Of a DNA stretch of 64,000 nt, positions 62,774-64,000 are shown piece by piece; position 1 is the stretch's first letter; every line of letters starts with the position of its first letter. The notes under the pieces were generated by a model that saw only the letters and a list, made by a program, of their open reading frames with translations, had not been told where the DNA came from and ran no database searches. The position numbers and the translations under genes were made by a program. Source of the stretch: Sphaerolaimus hirsutus (taxonomy: Eukaryota > Nematoda > Chromadorea > Monhysterida > Sphaerolaimidae). The stretch is from positions 3,162,001 to 3,226,000 of the forward strand of contig OZ038452.1 in assembly GCA_964036195.1 (NCBI GenBank), written 5' to 3'.

Positions 62774-62798
62774 GTAAAGTGTCGCAGTGCACTTTTCC

Positions 62799-62998
62799 NN
62801 NNNNNNNNNNNNNNNNNNNNNNNNNNNNNNNNNNNNNNNNNNNNNNNNNNNNNNNNNNNNNNNNNNNNNNNNNNNNNNNNNNNNNNNNNNNNNNNNNNNN
62901 NNNNNNNNNNNNNNNNNNNNNNNNNNNNNNNNNNNNNNNNNNNNNNNNNNNNNNNNNNNNNNNNNNNNNNNNNNNNNNNNNNNNNNNNNNNNNNNNNN
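62799..62998. other. assembly gap (200 N)
   Basis: Run of N. Open frames spanning it are meaningless. Confidence 1.
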
Positions 62999-62999
62999 A

Positions 63000-64000
63000 A
63001 CTGACCTAAACACCCAAGTGGTCACTACTCAAGATTGGTTGAAACATAAAAGTTAACGGTTCAGACCAATCACCACAAACCTATCCAACCATAGGAATGC
63101 AAGTGTATATAATGTAGTGGACTCACAACAGTCCCCCCCCCCAAGTTCCCAGGGGGAACTGACAGAAAAACAATAATCAAATTCATACAAAAATCACAAC
63201 AAACACCAATTACAATAGAATAACAACATTCACCCAATAAACAGAAATGTCACCATTGTGCATGATCACTTAGCCTTGGAGTGTTCCTTGCCTTTCCTGT
63301 AGTTCCTCTATCCCTTAAATGCCATCACTGGTGCACTGACTGCTGGTTGCTGCTTGGCTGGTATGTTGAATGGGTGGTGTGGGTGATCAGAATTGCATGG
63401 TACTTGGTGATTTGGTGTACTGGTTGGAGGTGGCAGGCTGGATGGTGGTGTCTTGTGCAGGAAAACTGTCTGCTGCCTTATTTTGGACTTCATGTAGGTG
63501 GACCGTTTCAGAGGTGTGTATTGGATAATTGCATTGACATAGGTTGGTGGGTGTTTGGGTGGGTAGTTCTGCTGGTGTCACTGATTGACAGTCAGGGTAT
63601 GTTTGGGTCCTGGCATTGCTGATTAATGGCCAAAGTGGTGTTTTTAATTTACCAGTGTCACTGATTGACATCTGGTATGGTGGTGAGGGTTCCCAGTGTC
63701 GCTGCTTGACAGCTGGGATGGTTAGGCTGTCGGTGTCATTGCTTGACGGCTGACCTGTTTGCCTCAGTTCCTGGTGTCGCTGCTTAATGGCTGGGGTTAG
63801 GCTGTCAAAGTCTCTGTTGGACTGCTGACCTGTTTGCCTCTGTACCCAGTTTCTGCTTTGACGGCCAGGGTTTTTGCATTTGACATATTTTGTGTCATGC
63901 ATGCGCTCTTGTGGCGCGCGGCGGGGGGCTGCTCTTGCTGGCAGGTGCTGCCGCAGGTTCGATTGGGGTGCCACCAATGTCATTGTTGGACAGTCGGGGG
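63000..64000 (-). mobile_element. possible short LTR-type element
   Basis: On the minus strand a purine run (near 63130-63150) is followed by TGTTGTGAGTCCACTACATT and a TATA-like ATTATATACA, as at the start of a 3' LTR that enters the gap. At the other end CCAACAATGACA is followed by TTGGTGGCACCCC, the position and form of a primer-binding site. A 198-codon minus frame (63983-63387), Gln/Thr/Ser-rich with degenerate repeats and no retroviral motif, lies between. The internal region is under 1 kb, so it would be non-autonomous. Neither LTR is complete here. Confidence 0.35.

Noticed and set aside
62585-63056. Frames running through the N gap
   Set aside because: Their residues are unknown; they carry no information.

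Overview
Organism and evidence. The window is nuclear DNA of an invertebrate animal. The coding sequence is split into many short exons with GT..AG introns. The main gene belongs to the NALCN sodium-leak channel complex, which is found only in animals and close relatives. Most of the remaining DNA is short non-autonomous transposable elements, many of them near-perfect palindromes. I cannot name the species. An arthropod is plausible but not shown. The assembly has a 200-base N gap at 62799-62998.

Main gene. From about 62.5 kb down to 21.7 kb, the minus strand carries the 3' part of an unc79 gene (UNC79, auxiliary HEAT-repeat subunit of the NALCN channelosome). I could place 32 consecutive exons. 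Every junction has AG/GT (one has a possible GC donor), all phases agree, and the total is 4584 coding bases: 1527 codons plus the stop. The first half of the protein must lie in the N gap or beyond 64 kb. The exons alternate between conserved helical blocks (exons 6-9 and 20-32) and Ser/Gly/Ala-rich linkers (exons 1-5 and 10-19).

Left end. Two small plus-strand genes for secreted proteins lie at 6.5-8.8 kb (two exons, about 76 residues, signal peptide, Lys/Trp/Phe-rich C-terminus) and 10.6-12.2 kb (three exons, 105 residues, Cys-rich). The second has a tandemly duplicated core promoter. I cannot assign a function to either. A degenerate hAT transposase C-terminus lies at 22.2-22.4 kb. A short LTR-type element may occupy 63.1-64 kb.

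Repeats. Several families recur: (a) 'TACCGTATT..CGAAATACCCC' elements; (b) GGCGCC-core elements ending in 'TTTACATCACT'; (c) elements with hexamer cores (GGGACC, GATCCC, TTTCCG) between fixed terminal repeats; (d) 'GTTGTTAAAA' elements; (e) 'GGCGGTGTTTACA' foldbacks; (f) 'GTTGAC' elements; (g) palindromes with ends like CAGGGGCCAGTTCCGC or CTGGGGGCAGTCCC followed by CCCTGTAAA.

Most interesting point. Group (g) elements sit at unc79 splice junctions. Two introns (37376-37585 and 53256-54081) have this inverted repeat at both ends. Because CCCTGTAAA and its complement TTTACAGGG can supply a donor-like GTAAA and an acceptor-like TTTACAG, these look like introners, that is, transposons that create introns. 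A separate case is the first intron of the Cys-rich gene, which is almost entirely a GGCGCC-core repeat.
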